64,000 bases of DNA from Flavobacterium keumense. GTDB taxonomy: Bacteria; Bacteroidota; Bacteroidia; Flavobacteriales; Flavobacteriaceae. Every line of letters begins with the position of its first letter. The stretch's first letter is position 1. Below are positions 26,029 through 35,514 of this stretch, in pieces. The translations under genes and the position numbers were made by a program. Where the stretch lies: the NCBI RefSeq assembly GCF_029866485.1, contig NZ_CP092332.1, positions 1,364,001 to 1,428,000 of the forward strand. The letters run 5' to 3'. The notes below the pieces were generated by a model, which saw only the letters and a program-made list of their open reading frames with translations, made no database searches and was not told where the DNA came from.

Positions 26029-28458
26029 TTGAAAAAACTAAATTCATTTTATCCTCATGTACTTGCAGTTATTGGTTTTGTACTTGTTTCGCTGATTTAC
26101 TTTTATCCTGTTTTACAAAGAAAACAAATCTTCCAATCCGATATTGCACTATATACCGGAATGGCAAAAGAACAAAATGATTTTAGAGCTGCTACTCATA
26201 TTGAGCCGTATTGGACGAATGCTGCTTTTGGCGGAATGCCAACCTATCAATTAGGAGCTAAGTACCCTCATGATTATATCGGTGCTTTGGATGACGTATT
26301 ACGTTTTTTACCTCGACCAGCCGATTATTTGTTTTTGTATTTCTTAGGTTTTTATGGCCTATTATTGGTGCTTAAAATCGATCCTCTAAAGGCTTTCTTT
26401 GGCGCTATTGCATTTGGATTTTCCACTTATTTGATAATAATTCTCGGTGTTGGACATAATGCCAAAGCCCACGCTATTGCCTATATGCCACTCGTAATTG
26501 CTGGTTTTTTATTGGTTTTTCAAAAAAAATATGTTTGGGGAGGTTTACTCACTTTGTTTGCTACGGCTTTAGAAATTAATGCCAATCACTTTCAAATGAC
26601 CTATTATTTGTTGATTTTCTTATTGGTTTTAGTAGGTTATTTTACGTTTCAATTCATTAAAGAAAAAGATTTTAAAGGTTTAGGACGCGCTTTTGGAGTG
26701 CTTGCCATTGCTGGGGTTTTTGCTATTGGTGCCAATGCAACCAATTTGTTAGCCACTACTGAATATACCAAATTCAGTACAAGAGGAAAAAGCGAATTGA
26801 CCTTCAATGCCGATGGTTCTAAGGTGACCGAAAATAGTGCTTTGTCTCGTGATTACATTACAGAATACAGTTATGGAATTGCTGAAAGTTTCAATTTGGT
26901 GGCACCACGACTTTTTGGAGGTTCTAATAATGAAACTTTAGGAACCGATAGCAGTATGTATCAGTTTATGATTAGTCAAGGTGTTCCTGCTGTTCAAGCG
27001 CAAGATTATGTAAAAGGAATGCCGACGTATTGGGGAGACCAACCTATTGTGGCAGCACCTGCTTATATTGGAGCAGTAGTTTTCTTTTTAGCTTTCTTAG
27101 CGTTGTTTATAGACAATCGAAAAATTAAATATGTTTTTTTTGGAGGAGCGATGTTTGCTTTGGTACTTTCTTGGGGTAAAAACTTCCCAGCAGTAACTAA
27201 TTTCTTCATTGATTATATTCCATTGTATGATAAGTTTAGAGCCGTTTCTTCAATTCAAGTCATTTTAGAATTGTGTTTTCCTGTTTTAGCAGTGATGGGA
27301 TTGCAATCTTTTTTCCAATTGGATCAAGACCAACAAAAAAAAGGACTGTTACAAACGACTATTTTTGGAGTAGGAGTTATGGTTATCTTGTTTTTTGCCA
27401 AAGGCATGTTTAACTTTTCGGGGAGTGGAGATGAGTATTTCTTAAAGAGCTATGGGCCTGGTTTTGTAGATGCTTTAAAAGCAGATAGAAAAACTATGTA
27501 TAGCGCTGATTTATTGCGTTCTACTTTCTTTATTCTTCTTGTAGCGGGTGCCTTATGGTTGTTTGTCAAAAATAAATTGGCACAACAAACAACCATTATT
27601 GTTATTGGTTTAGTAATGATTTTTGACTTGTTTTTAGTCGATAAAAAATACGTTTCGGAAAAAGATTTTGTGAGCAAAAGAGAAGTGGAAGTGCCTTTTC
27701 AAGCGACTCCAGTGGATTTACAAATTTTAAAAGACACTAGCAATTACCGAGTTTTTGAAATTAATGGTAATTTATCCAGTGCAAGAGCTTCATTCTTCCA
27801 TAAATCGATTGGTGGTTACCATGCAGCTAAGCCGAGAAGAATGCAACAATTGTTTGACTACCAAATTGCTAAAAATAATTTGGAAACCTTAAACTTTTTG
27901 AATGTAAAATATCTGATTCAAACCGATAAAGACGGAAAAGAATTTCCGATTGCCAATCCAGAGGCGAATGGAAATGCATGGTTTGTGATTCAGTTGAAAT
28001 TAGTTCATTCTGCTGACGAAGAGATGAAAGCTTTAGATCAATTCGATTCTAAAAATGTAGCGGTAGTTAATGCCAAAGAGTTTGAAATTAAAAAGACGGC
28101 TTTCGCCAAAGACAGTTCGGCTACTATCACATTGGATTCGTATCAACCCAATGATTTGAAATATACATCGGTAAATACAAATGAAGGCTTAGCAGTGTTT
28201 TCTGAAATGTATTATAAAAACGGTTGGAATGCCTATATCGACGGTAAGAAAGTGGAATATATCCAAGCCGATTATGTCTTGAGAGCCTTGCCAATTCCTG
28301 CAGGAAAACACACTGTAGAATTTAAATTTGAACCACAAGTAGTGCAAACAGGAAGTACTATTACATTGGTAAGTTCTATTGGAATACTATTGCTTTTGAT
28401 GGGTGGAATTTATTTGGAAAGAAAAAAAAGTACCGAAATTCAGCACAATGTCAAATAA
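26029..28458 (+). CDS. YfhO family membrane protein (GT-C-type glycan transfer)
   Basis: An 809-residue integral membrane protein with about 12-13 hydrophobic segments and a soluble C-terminal domain (residues about 560-780), followed by a last membrane helix (GSTITLVSSIGILLLLMGGIYL). Conserved YfhO pieces are SDIALYTGMAKEQNDFR, PYWTNAAFGGMPTYQLGA, VGHNAKAHAIAYMPLV and SYGIAESFNLVAPRLFGG. YfhO proteins are thought to glycosylate lipoteichoic acid-like or surface polymers using polyprenyl-linked sugars; in Bacteroidota the acceptor is unknown. The start is TTG: the family's N-terminus MKKLxxFYPH fits exactly and no nearby in-frame ATG exists. The downstream glycosyltransferase overlaps it by 11 bases. 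Confidence 0.88.
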   Translation: MKKLNSFYPHVLAVIGFVLVSLIYFYPVLQRKQIFQSDIALYTGMAKEQNDFRAATHIEPYWTNAAFGGMPTYQLGAKYPHDYIGALDDVLRFLPRPADYLFLYFLGFYGLLLVLKIDPLKAFFGAIAFGFSTYLIIILGVGHNAKAHAIAYMPLVIAGFLLVFQKKYVWGGLLTLFATALEINANHFQMTYYLLIFLLVLVGYFTFQFIKEKDFKGLGRAFGVLAIAGVFAIGANATNLLATTEYTKFSTRGKSELTFNADGSKVTENSALSRDYITEYSYGIAESFNLVAPRLFGGSNNETLGTDSSMYQFMISQGVPAVQAQDYVKGMPTYWGDQPIVAAPAYIGAVVFFLAFLALFIDNRKIKYVFFGGAMFALVLSWGKNFPAVTNFFIDYIPLYDKFRAVSSIQVILELCFPVLAVMGLQSFFQLDQDQQKKGLLQTTIFGVGVMVILFFAKGMFNFSGSGDEYFLKSYGPGFVDALKADRKTMYSADLLRSTFFILLVAGALWLFVKNKLAQQTTIIVIGLVMIFDLFLVDKKYVSEKDFVSKREVEVPFQATPVDLQILKDTSNYRVFEINGNLSSARASFFHKSIGGYHAAKPRRMQQLFDYQIAKNNLETLNFLNVKYLIQTDKDGKEFPIANPEANGNAWFVIQLKLVHSADEEMKALDQFDSKNVAVVNAKEFEIKKTAFAKDSSATITLDSYQPNDLKYTSVNTNEGLAVFSEMYYKNGWNAYIDGKKVEYIQADYVLRALPIPAGKHTVEFKFEPQVVQTGSTITLVSSIGILLLLMGGIYLERKKSTEIQHNVK

Positions 28459-29743
28459 AATCCCCAAAAAACTTTTAATCATCACCTATTATTGGCCACC
28501 GGCAGGAGGGCCAGGGGTGCAGCGTTGGTTGAAGTTTGTGAAATATTTGCCGGATTTTGATGTACAACCTATTGTGTATGTACCTGAAAATCCAACCTAT
28601 CCAATTGTTGACGTACAACTGGAAAATGAAATTTCGGATAAGGCGATTATTTTAAAAAATCCAATTTTTGAACCGTACCAATTGGCTTCTTTTTTATCCA
28701 AAAATAAGACGAAGAAAATCAGTTCTGGAATTATTCCGAATCAGAAAAAACAATCTTTTTTAGAGAAAGTAATGCTTTGGGTGCGCGGCAATTTGTTTAT
28801 TCCTGATGCACGTGTTTTTTGGGTAAAACCTTCTGTTGCTTATTTGGAGAAATACATTCGGGAGAATAAAATTGATACAATAGTTACCTCTGGACCACCG
28901 CATAGTTTGCATTTAATTGGTTTGGAATTAAAACAGAAATTAGATTTAAAATGGTTGGCCGACTTTAGAGATCCATGGACTACTATTGGCTACCATAAAT
29001 CGTTACGATTGTCTCATTATGCAGCAAAGAAGCATAAACAATTAGAGTATCAAGTACTAAATTCAGCCGATACGATTATTGTAACAAGTAAAACTACTAA
29101 ATCTGAATTTCAAGCAATTACGTCTAAACCGATCGAAGTGATTACCAATGGTTTTGATGTTGAAAAAGTTGAAAAACAGACGTCGGATTCTAAGTTTAGT
29201 TTGGCACACATTGGTTCATTCTTATCTGAAAGAAACCCTAAGATTTTATGGGAAAGTTTGAAAGAATTACTTCAAGAAATTCCAGATTTTAAATCGCATT
29301 TAGAAATCAAATTAATAGGCGCGGTAAGTCAAGAGGTATTGGAAACAATTGGTCAATTTGGCTTGAATCTGTATTTGAATAATTTAGGGTATGTTTCACA
29401 TGTTGATGCGGTGGCTCACCAACGTAAATCACAAGTTTTATTGTTAATTGAAATCAATTCAGAAGAGACTAAAAGTATTTTACCAGGTAAATTGTTTGAA
29501 TACATGGTTTCAGAACGACCTATTATAGCAATTGGTCCTAAAGACTCTGATTTTGCTGAGATAATTACCAATACTAATACGGGAGTATTTTTTGAATATT
29601 CTGAAAAAGTGAAACTAAAACAAACGATTCGAGAGTATTATATTCAATTTTTGGAAGGTAAATTACAATCGAATGGAGTAGGACTTCAGCAGTATTCTCG
29701 AAAAAATTTAACCAAACAATTGGTCGATTTGATCAGTAAATAA
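28448..29743 (+). CDS. family 4 glycosyltransferase
   Basis: A 431-residue GT-B fold enzyme. The N-terminal part shows LLIITYYWPPAGGPGVQRWLKFVKYL, the usual acceptor-side start of the GT4 group in surface-glycan loci; the C-terminal half contains LAHIGSFLSERNPKILWESL, KLIGAVSQEVLETI and the donor-site ILPGKLFEYMVSERPIIAIG, where the second Glu of the ExxxxxxxE motif is normally found. The ATG at 28448 is chosen; it overlaps the yfhO-like stop by 11 bases, which is a better coupling than the TTG-led extension at 28403. The sugar and linkage are unknown. Confidence 0.87.
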   Translation: MSNKIPKKLLIITYYWPPAGGPGVQRWLKFVKYLPDFDVQPIVYVPENPTYPIVDVQLENEISDKAIILKNPIFEPYQLASFLSKNKTKKISSGIIPNQKKQSFLEKVMLWVRGNLFIPDARVFWVKPSVAYLEKYIRENKIDTIVTSGPPHSLHLIGLELKQKLDLKWLADFRDPWTTIGYHKSLRLSHYAAKKHKQLEYQVLNSADTIIVTSKTTKSEFQAITSKPIEVITNGFDVEKVEKQTSDSKFSLAHIGSFLSERNPKILWESLKELLQEIPDFKSHLEIKLIGAVSQEVLETIGQFGLNLYLNNLGYVSHVDAVAHQRKSQVLLLIEINSEETKSILPGKLFEYMVSERPIIAIGPKDSDFAEIITNTNTGVFFEYSEKVKLKQTIREYYIQFLEGKLQSNGVGLQQYSRKNLTKQLVDLISK

Positions 29744-29755
29744 TAGCAAACCAAT

Positions 29756-31219
29756 ATGGGAATCGTTTTAAATCAATCTTTAAAAAATACAATTATTACG
29801 TATATTGGTTTTGGTATCGGAGGAATTAGTACGATTTTTTTATTTCCGCCTATTTTAGGAAAGACCTATTACGGATTGTCAAATTATATTTTGTCTTGTG
29901 CCAACGTAATCATGCCTTTGTTTGCTATTGGTATGCAAAATACTTTGGTTAAGTTTTATTCTCAATGTAAAACAGAAAAAGAAGAAAATCAATTTTTGTC
30001 ATTTACAGTAGTCTTTCCTCTTTTATTAAGTATTCCGTTGGTTTTAATTGGTTTATTTTTCTATGATGATATTAGTTTTTTTATCACTAAGAAAAATCCA
30101 ATCGTAAAAGAATTCATTTATTTAATTCCATTTATTGGGATTTGTATGGCCTATTTTGAGATTTTTTATGCTTGGGCTAGGGTTCATATGCATTCTGTAT
30201 TTGGTAATTTTATGAAAGAAGTTGGTTTACGCCTTTTTTCGTTAATTGCTCTAGTTGGGATTTATTATCATTGGATTACAGTTGTAGATTTTATTTATCT
30301 AACTGCGGGAATATATTTTATAGCATTTCTACTAACGATGCTATATGCTTTTAGAATAAAAAAACCTGTTTTTCAGTTCTCAATTCCTCACAATGTTAAA
30401 GCCATTTTAGAGTACACATTTTATATTATTTTATCTGGTAGTGTAGCCAATTTACTTTTGGATGGGGATAAAATAATGTTGAATCAATATATGGATATTG
30501 GGAATATAGCCTATTATTCTGTGGCTACCTATATTGCTTTGGTAATATCCGTCCCAAGTCGTGCCATGCACCAAATTGTGTATCCTATTACAGCAAAGCT
30601 AATGCATGAAAATAAGCATGATGAATTGAATGAGTTGTATAAAAAAACATCCGTTAATTTACAGGTAGTTGGTGGTTTTGTAATGTTATGCATTTTTGTT
30701 AATATTAATCAATTGTACGAAATGCTTCCAAAAGAATATTCAGGTGGAATTTGGATTGTTTTTATGATTGGCCTTTCAAAATACTTTGATTTGATTTTAG
30801 GGAATAATAATGCAATTATTTTTAATTCTAAGTATTATAGAATGGTGTTGTTTTTGGGGTTAATGTTAGTCTTCTTTACCATAGTGCTGAATATGATTTT
30901 TATTCCTTTGTATGGTATAACCGGATCTGCATTTGCAACATTATTGTCAATTACCTTGTATAGTTTGGCAAAATTGATGTTTGTGGTAAAAAGAATGCAT
31001 TTATATCCATTTACGATTCAAAATTTATATTCTATTGCTATTACGGTTTTACTATTTGTTATGTTTTATTTTTGGCAATTTCCTTTTCACCCTATAATTG
31101 GAATTGTTTTAAAATCTGTATTAGTAACGATTTTATATTTGTATTTGAACTATAGATTGAATGTTTCAGTTGAAATTAATAGGATTCTAGAAGGTTTTAC
31201 TAATAGAGTGTTTAGGTAG
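29756..31219 (+). CDS. polysaccharide flippase (MOP/Wzx-like)
   Basis: A 487-residue membrane protein with about 12-14 hydrophobic helices. The opening NQSLKNTIITYIGFGIGGISTIFLFPPILGKTYYGLSNYI and the repeated pattern of paired helices identify the multidrug/oligosaccharidyl-lipid/polysaccharide exporter superfamily. GSVANLLLDGDKIMLNQYMDIGNIAYYSVATYIA marks the start of the second half. It most likely flips a lipid-linked sugar chain to the periplasmic side. It follows the glycosyltransferase by 12 bases, closing a three- to four-gene surface-glycan operon. Confidence 0.87.
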   Translation: MGIVLNQSLKNTIITYIGFGIGGISTIFLFPPILGKTYYGLSNYILSCANVIMPLFAIGMQNTLVKFYSQCKTEKEENQFLSFTVVFPLLLSIPLVLIGLFFYDDISFFITKKNPIVKEFIYLIPFIGICMAYFEIFYAWARVHMHSVFGNFMKEVGLRLFSLIALVGIYYHWITVVDFIYLTAGIYFIAFLLTMLYAFRIKKPVFQFSIPHNVKAILEYTFYIILSGSVANLLLDGDKIMLNQYMDIGNIAYYSVATYIALVISVPSRAMHQIVYPITAKLMHENKHDELNELYKKTSVNLQVVGGFVMLCIFVNINQLYEMLPKEYSGGIWIVFMIGLSKYFDLILGNNNAIIFNSKYYRMVLFLGLMLVFFTIVLNMIFIPLYGITGSAFATLLSITLYSLAKLMFVVKRMHLYPFTIQNLYSIAITVLLFVMFYFWQFPFHPIIGIVLKSVLVTILYLYLNYRLNVSVEINRILEGFTNRVFR

Positions 31220-31258
31220 TAGTTTTTTATTAATATGAAATATCACTAAATATAGGGA

Positions 31259-31290
31259 TTGTTCAATCACTTTAATGTCTTTATTTTTGT
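31259..31290 (+). promoter_or_regulatory. promoter for the small 98-residue gene
   Basis: TTG at 31259-31261, a 20-base spacer and TATTTTTGT at 31282-31290. It shows that the upstream TTG is a promoter element and not a start codon. Confidence 0.7.
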
Positions 31291-31318
31291 CATTGTAGTA
31301 AAGATAATTCAAAGCCCT

Positions 31319-31615
31319 ATGCAAAACATCCCAAATACTTCTGAAAAAAACCTACAAGATTTTTATAATAGAATCAGTGCTAAAATACGTGCAGGCTTTA
31401 TTGTAAAAGAAAAAAACGATAAGTTACCGTTTGCTATTTTATCTAGAGAACCAAGAGGAATTAATCATACACTCAACTTTATTGTATTTTGCCTAACCCT
31501 TGGAGTATGGTCTGTAGGTTGGCTATATATGACCTTTGTATATGGTAAAGAAAAAAGAATACTCATTGCAATAGATGAAGACGGCAAAACATTTGAGGAA
31601 ACATGTTATCAATAA
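31319..31615 (+). CDS. small membrane protein, unknown function
   Basis: A 98-residue protein when started at the ATG at 31319; a longer frame from TTG 31259 would begin in the -33 promoter box. It has an N-terminal soluble part (NLQDFYNRISAKIRAGFIVKEKNDKLPFAILSREPRGINH) and one hydrophobic helix (LNFIVFCLTLGVWSVGWLYMTFVYG), then a short charged tail. I do not recognise it. It is convergent with uvrA, six bases apart, with no visible hairpin. Confidence 0.65.
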   Translation: MQNIPNTSEKNLQDFYNRISAKIRAGFIVKEKNDKLPFAILSREPRGINHTLNFIVFCLTLGVWSVGWLYMTFVYGKEKRILIAIDEDGKTFEETCYQ

Positions 31616-31621
31616 TTCGAT

Positions 31622-34405
31622 TTATAGTTTTTCTTTTAAATAGCTGGCAGTAATTGATTTTTTCATTTTCACTACTTCTTCAGGTGTACCTGAAGCCAAT
31701 AATTGTCCTCCATTTTCACCACCTTCAGGGCCTAAATCAATAATCCAATCGGCACATTTGATGAGGTCCAGATTGTGTTCTATGACAATGATGGAATGGC
31801 CTTTTTCGATTAACGCATCGAAGGAAGCTAACAGCTTCTTGATATCGTGAAAATGCAATCCTGTTGTAGGTTCGTCAAAAACAAAAAGCGCCTTGTCTTT
31901 AGTAGCTCCCTTGACTAAAAAAGAAGCTAATTTGATACGTTGTGCCTCTCCGCCAGAAAGAGTAGAAGACGATTGGCCTAATTGTACATAACCCAATCCC
32001 ACATCCTGAAGGGGTTGTAATTTTTGAGTTATTTTAGTTTGTTTATGTTCAGCAAAAAAGGCGATAGCATCATCAATGGTCATATTCAAAACATCATTGA
32101 TATTCTTGCCTTCAAAACTAACTTCTAAAACCTCTTTTTTGAAACGTTTTCCGTTACAGGTTTCGCAATGCAGTTGCACATCGGCCATAAAAACCATTTC
32201 AACATTAATGGTTCCTTCTCCTTTGCAACTATCACAACGTCCACCATCTACGTTAAAAGAGAAGTGCTTGGCTTGATATCCTCTCACTTTAGATAACTTT
32301 TCTTTGGCATACAAATCTCGAATATCATCATAAGCCTTGATATAGGTAACAGGATTGGAACGCGAACTTCTTCCAATAGGATTTTGGTCTACATATTCAA
32401 TGTGTTTGATGTGCGAAAATGAGCCGGTCATTTCAGTAAACTGCCCTGCTTTTTCTCCCGCATTATCAAGTTTTTTTTGCATAGCAGGAAATAAAATCTT
32501 TTTTACCAAAGTACTTTTACCACTTCCAGAAACCCCTGTAATTACAGTTAGAACGTCAAGCGGAAAGCTAACGTCAATGTTTTGCAAATTGTTTTCTCTT
32601 GCTCCCTTGATTTCGATTTGATTTTTGAAAGGTCTACGTTTTTTAGGAACTGAAATTTCCAAATTACCATTCAAATATTGAGAAGTTAATGAATCCGATT
32701 GTTGAATTTCATTATACGTGCCTTGAGCAACTAAATTTCCACCATGGGTTCCAGCCTCAGGACCAATATCGATAATCATATCGGCAGCTTTCATAATATC
32801 TTCGTCATGCTCTACTACAATTACGGTATTGCCTAAATCTCGTAAAGACAATAAAACTTTAATTAAGCGTTCAGTGTCTTTTGGATGTAAGCCAATACTC
32901 GGTTCGTCCAAAATATACATAGAACCTACTAAACTACTTCCTAAAGAAGTCGCCAAGTTGATGCGTTGCGATTCGCCTCCGGAAAGTGTAGCCGAATTTC
33001 GATTTAGAGTTAGGTAATCTAGCCCCACTTGGGTTAAGAAAGACAAACGGTTGTTGATCTCAATTAGTAGTCGTTTAGCGATTTGTTTTTCGTACTCGTT
33101 AAGTTCAATGTTTTTGAAGAATTCAACTAGGTTACGAATAGGTAAATCTACCAAATCCGAAACGGTCTTGCCATTTATTTTTACATAAGAAGCCTCATTT
33201 CGTAAACGTTTTCCTTTACAGGAGTTGCATTTAGTTTTGCCTCGGTAGCGAGACAACATCACACGGTTTTGAATCTTATAGTTTTTCTCTTCTAATTCTT
33301 TAAAAAAGTCATTTAACCCTTGAAAATATTGATTTCCTGTCCAAATTACTTCTTTTTGTTCTTCGGTAAGCTCGAAAAAAGGTTTGTGAATAGGGAAGTC
33401 AAATTTGTAGGCATTTTTAACCAATTCATCTCTATACCAACTCATACTTTCGCCTCGCCAAGGAAAAATAGTATTTTCAAAAACGGATAAGCTGGTATTT
33501 GGCACCACCAATTCGGCGTCAATTCCAATGATATTGCCGTAGCCTTCGCAAACGGGACAAGCCCCATAGGGATTATTAAAGCTGAATAAATGCACATTGG
33601 GTTCTAAAAAAGAAATCCCGTCTAGCTCAAAATTATTGGAATACGAAAAACGTTTCTCTGAGTTTAATTCTTGCAAATAGCAAATCCCTTTTCCTTCAAA
33701 AAATGCTGTTTGAACAGCATCGGCCAAACGATTATAAAATTCTTCTTCGGCTTTGACAACGATTCGATCAACAATCAGAAAGATTTCTTTCTTAGTCAAA
33801 TTTTTTGGTAAATCGTCCAACCGAACCATTTCGCCGTCGATTAGAATTCGAGCAAAACCTTGTTGCAACAAGACGTTCAGTTTGTCTTCTAGTTTTCGCC
33901 CTTTTTCCAAATGAATAGGAGCGAGGAGGAGCCATTTGCTGTCCAGCTCTAATTTTTTTACATCAGAAACAACATCGGTTACGGTATTTTTTTTAACTTC
34001 TTGACCTGAAATAGGAGAAAAAGTACGTCCTACACGGGCATATAACAATTTGATATAATCGTAAATTTCTGTTGAGGTTCCAACGGTTGAACGTGCATTG
34101 GTTGTATTGACTTTTTGTTCAATAGCAATAGCAGGTGCAATTCCTTTGATGTATTCTACTTTGGGTTTGTCTAAACGACCTAAGAACTGGCGCGCATAAG
34201 ACGATAAACTTTCTACATAGCGACGCTGACCTTCAGCATATAAAGTATCAAAAGCCAAACTCGATTTTCCAGAACCCGAAAGACCGGTAATTACTACCAG
34301 TTTGTTCCTTGGAATGGCAACGTCTACATTTTTTAAATTATGTACTTGAGCGCCTTTAATGATGATGTTTTTCTTTGGGTCTAGTGTAGAAAGGTCAATT
34401 GACAT
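31622..34405 (-). CDS. uvrA: excinuclease ABC subunit A
   Basis: A 927-residue ATPase that finds bulky DNA lesions in nucleotide-excision repair and loads UvrB. Two ABC modules are visible: Walker [27 protein letters not shown] and [21 protein letters not shown], signatures [20 protein letters not shown] and [21 protein letters not shown], Walker B segments [17 protein letters not shown] and [13 protein letters not shown]. Zinc-binding CxxC pairs occur at [24 protein letters not shown] and CETCNGKR. The ATG at 34405 is used; a TTG ten codons upstream overlaps the -7 box. It is divergent from an ECF sigma-factor gene. Confidence 0.97.
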   Translation of the reverse strand: MSIDLSTLDPKKNIIIKGAQVHNLKNVDVAIPRNKLVVITGLSGSGKSSLAFDTLYAEGQRRYVESLSSYARQFLGRLDKPKVEYIKGIAPAIAIEQKVNTTNARSTVGTSTEIYDYIKLLYARVGRTFSPISGQEVKKNTVTDVVSDVKKLELDSKWLLLAPIHLEKGRKLEDKLNVLLQQGFARILIDGEMVRLDDLPKNLTKKEIFLIVDRIVVKAEEEFYNRLADAVQTAFFEGKGICYLQELNSEKRFSYSNNFELDGISFLEPNVHLFSFNNPYGACPVCEGYGNIIGIDAELVVPNTSLSVFENTIFPWRGESMSWYRDELVKNAYKFDFPIHKPFFELTEEQKEVIWTGNQYFQGLNDFFKELEEKNYKIQNRVMLSRYRGKTKCNSCKGKRLRNEASYVKINGKTVSDLVDLPIRNLVEFFKNIELNEYEKQIAKRLLIEINNRLSFLTQVGLDYLTLNRNSATLSGGESQRINLATSLGSSLVGSMYILDEPSIGLHPKDTERLIKVLLSLRDLGNTVIVVEHDEDIMKAADMIIDIGPEAGTHGGNLVAQGTYNEIQQSDSLTSQYLNGNLEISVPKKRRPFKNQIEIKGARENNLQNIDVSFPLDVLTVITGVSGSGKSTLVKKILFPAMQKKLDNAGEKAGQFTEMTGSFSHIKHIEYVDQNPIGRSSRSNPVTYIKAYDDIRDLYAKEKLSKVRGYQAKHFSFNVDGGRCDSCKGEGTINVEMVFMADVQLHCETCNGKRFKKEVLEVSFEGKNINDVLNMTIDDAIAFFAEHKQTKITQKLQPLQDVGLGYVQLGQSSSTLSGGEAQRIKLASFLVKGATKDKALFVFDEPTTGLHFHDIKKLLASFDALIEKGHSIIVIEHNLDLIKCADWIIDLGPEGGENGGQLLASGTPEEVVKMKKSITASYLKEKL

Positions 34406-34421
34406 AAAAAAAATAATTTTC

Positions 34422-34430
34422 ACAAAAGTA
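34422..34430 (-). promoter_or_regulatory. candidate -7 box for uvrA
   Basis: Minus strand TACTTTTGT (plus ACAAAAGTA) 17 bases upstream of the uvrA ATG. No LexA-like palindrome is visible nearby. Confidence 0.55.
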
Positions 34431-34539
34431 ATCAATTTTCAACTGAGAATTGCTACTCTAAGATATCCAAATTAGTACTTCAATTCATTACATATTTACG
34501 TATAAAATGGTCTGATACTTTGAGATTGTTTCTTTTTTG

Positions 34540-34573
34540 TTTGCATATTCCAATAAAATTAAGTTAAATTTGT
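34540..34573 (+). promoter_or_regulatory. promoter for ECF sigma-factor gene
   Basis: TTTG at 34540-34543, a 21-base spacer and TAAATTTGT at 34565-34573. The leader to the ATG would be about 85 bases. Confidence 0.72.
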
Positions 34574-34664
34574 ACGTATAATCATCACATAAAAACAAAG
34601 CCTATTTAACAAAATTACTTTTTAGAACATTATTTAAAATTACAAACCCTCTAAAAGGTATATT

Positions 34665-35249
34665 ATGGCTATTCCTCCTATTGATGATGCTACATTAGTA
34701 AATGATTATATTGCGGGCAATGAAGCTGCTTTAGCAACTCTTATCAAAAGACACCAATCCAAAATTTTCGGTTTTATCTATTCCAAAATTGGAGATAGAG
34801 ATCTTGCAGACGATATTTTTCAAGATACGTTTATCAAAGTAATTCGCACTTTGAAATCCAATGCGTATAATGAAGAAGGTAAATTCTTGCCTTGGGTAAT
34901 GCGAATTGCTCATAATTTGATTGTAGACTATTTTCGTAAAAACAAAAAAATGCCTTTGTACAGAGAAACAGAAGAGTTTTCTATCTTTTCTATTATGACA
35001 GATGATACACTTACAATAGAAAATAAATTGATTTCAGATCAAGTGGCAAAAGATTTACGTAAGTTGATAGAAGAACTACCAGATGATCAAAAAGAAGTAG
35101 TAATGATGCGCTTGTACCAAGATATGAGTTTTAAAGAAGTCTCAGAAGCAACAGGGGTAAGTATCAATACGGCTTTAGGTAGAATGCGATATGCTTTATT
35201 GAATTTGAGAAAAGTAATTGAGAAACACCAAATTATTTTGACGAACTAA
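34665..35249 (+). CDS. ECF RNA polymerase sigma factor
   Basis: A 194-residue sigma-70 family protein. Region 2 is seen in LIKRHQSKIFGFIYSKIGDRDLADDIFQDTFIKVIRTL and FLPWVMRIAHNLIVDYFRKNKK; region 4 in LPDDQKEVVMMRLYQDMSFKEVSEATGVSINTALGRMRYALLNLRK, with a clear HTH. An AAAAGG stretch 9 bases before the ATG could serve as a weak ribosome-binding site. No anti-sigma gene follows; instead a 47-residue protein starts 51 bases downstream. It sits between uvrA and nth, suggesting, but not proving, a link with stress or DNA repair. Confidence 0.93.
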   Translation: MAIPPIDDATLVNDYIAGNEAALATLIKRHQSKIFGFIYSKIGDRDLADDIFQDTFIKVIRTLKSNAYNEEGKFLPWVMRIAHNLIVDYFRKNKKMPLYRETEEFSIFSIMTDDTLTIENKLISDQVAKDLRKLIEELPDDQKEVVMMRLYQDMSFKEVSEATGVSINTALGRMRYALLNLRKVIEKHQIILTN

Positions 35250-35299
35250 ACAATATTTTGTGGTTTTTGTCGTTGTAGTCTAAATTGTAAATGTAAACT

Positions 35300-35443
35300 A
35301 TGGCAAAAATCTACTCTAAAAAATCATTTGTTGCTCCAAAAATGAAACCAAAGAAAGAAGTTGTTTCTTTTTTGTTGAACTATTCAAAAGCGTTGAAAGT
35401 AGTCAAAATTGAGCAAGCTACTTTTGAACTTATCGCTAATTAA
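35300..35443 (+). CDS. 47-residue basic protein downstream of ECF sigma gene
   Basis: A short complete frame, ATG at 35300 to TAA at 35443. It begins MAKIYSKKSFVAPKMKPKKE and ends ALKVVKIEQATFELIAN: a Lys-rich N-terminal half and an amphipathic helix-like segment (VVSFLLNYSKALKVVKI). From memory, similar 40-50-residue proteins beginning MAKIYSKK follow this sigma factor in other Flavobacterium genomes, which argues that it is real. It is probably co-transcribed with the sigma-factor gene, and a hairpin terminator follows. Function unknown. Confidence 0.65.
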   Translation: MAKIYSKKSFVAPKMKPKKEVVSFLLNYSKALKVVKIEQATFELIAN

Positions 35444-35462
35444 AAATTCATTGTTAGTTGTT

Positions 35463-35498
35463 AAACCACCTTTGTTAATGTATTAATGAAGGTGGTTT
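35463..35498. terminator. terminator between the small protein and nth
   Basis: 10-base arms AAACCACCTT (35463-35472) and AAGGTGGTTT (35489-35498) followed by a T-run; a smaller TTAAT/ATTAA pairing extends the stem. It works in both directions for convergent genes. Confidence 0.85.
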
Positions 35499-35514
35499 TT
35501 TATGATTTAACTAT

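Noticed and set aside
28403..28447. Longer start of the GT4 glycosyltransferase inside the yfhO-like gene
   Set aside because: The conserved domain begins right after the ATG at 28448, and the extension encodes nothing family-like.
34406..34435. Upstream TTG start for uvrA
   Set aside because: The -7 box TACTTTTGT lies just downstream of this TTG, so the codon would not be transcribed.
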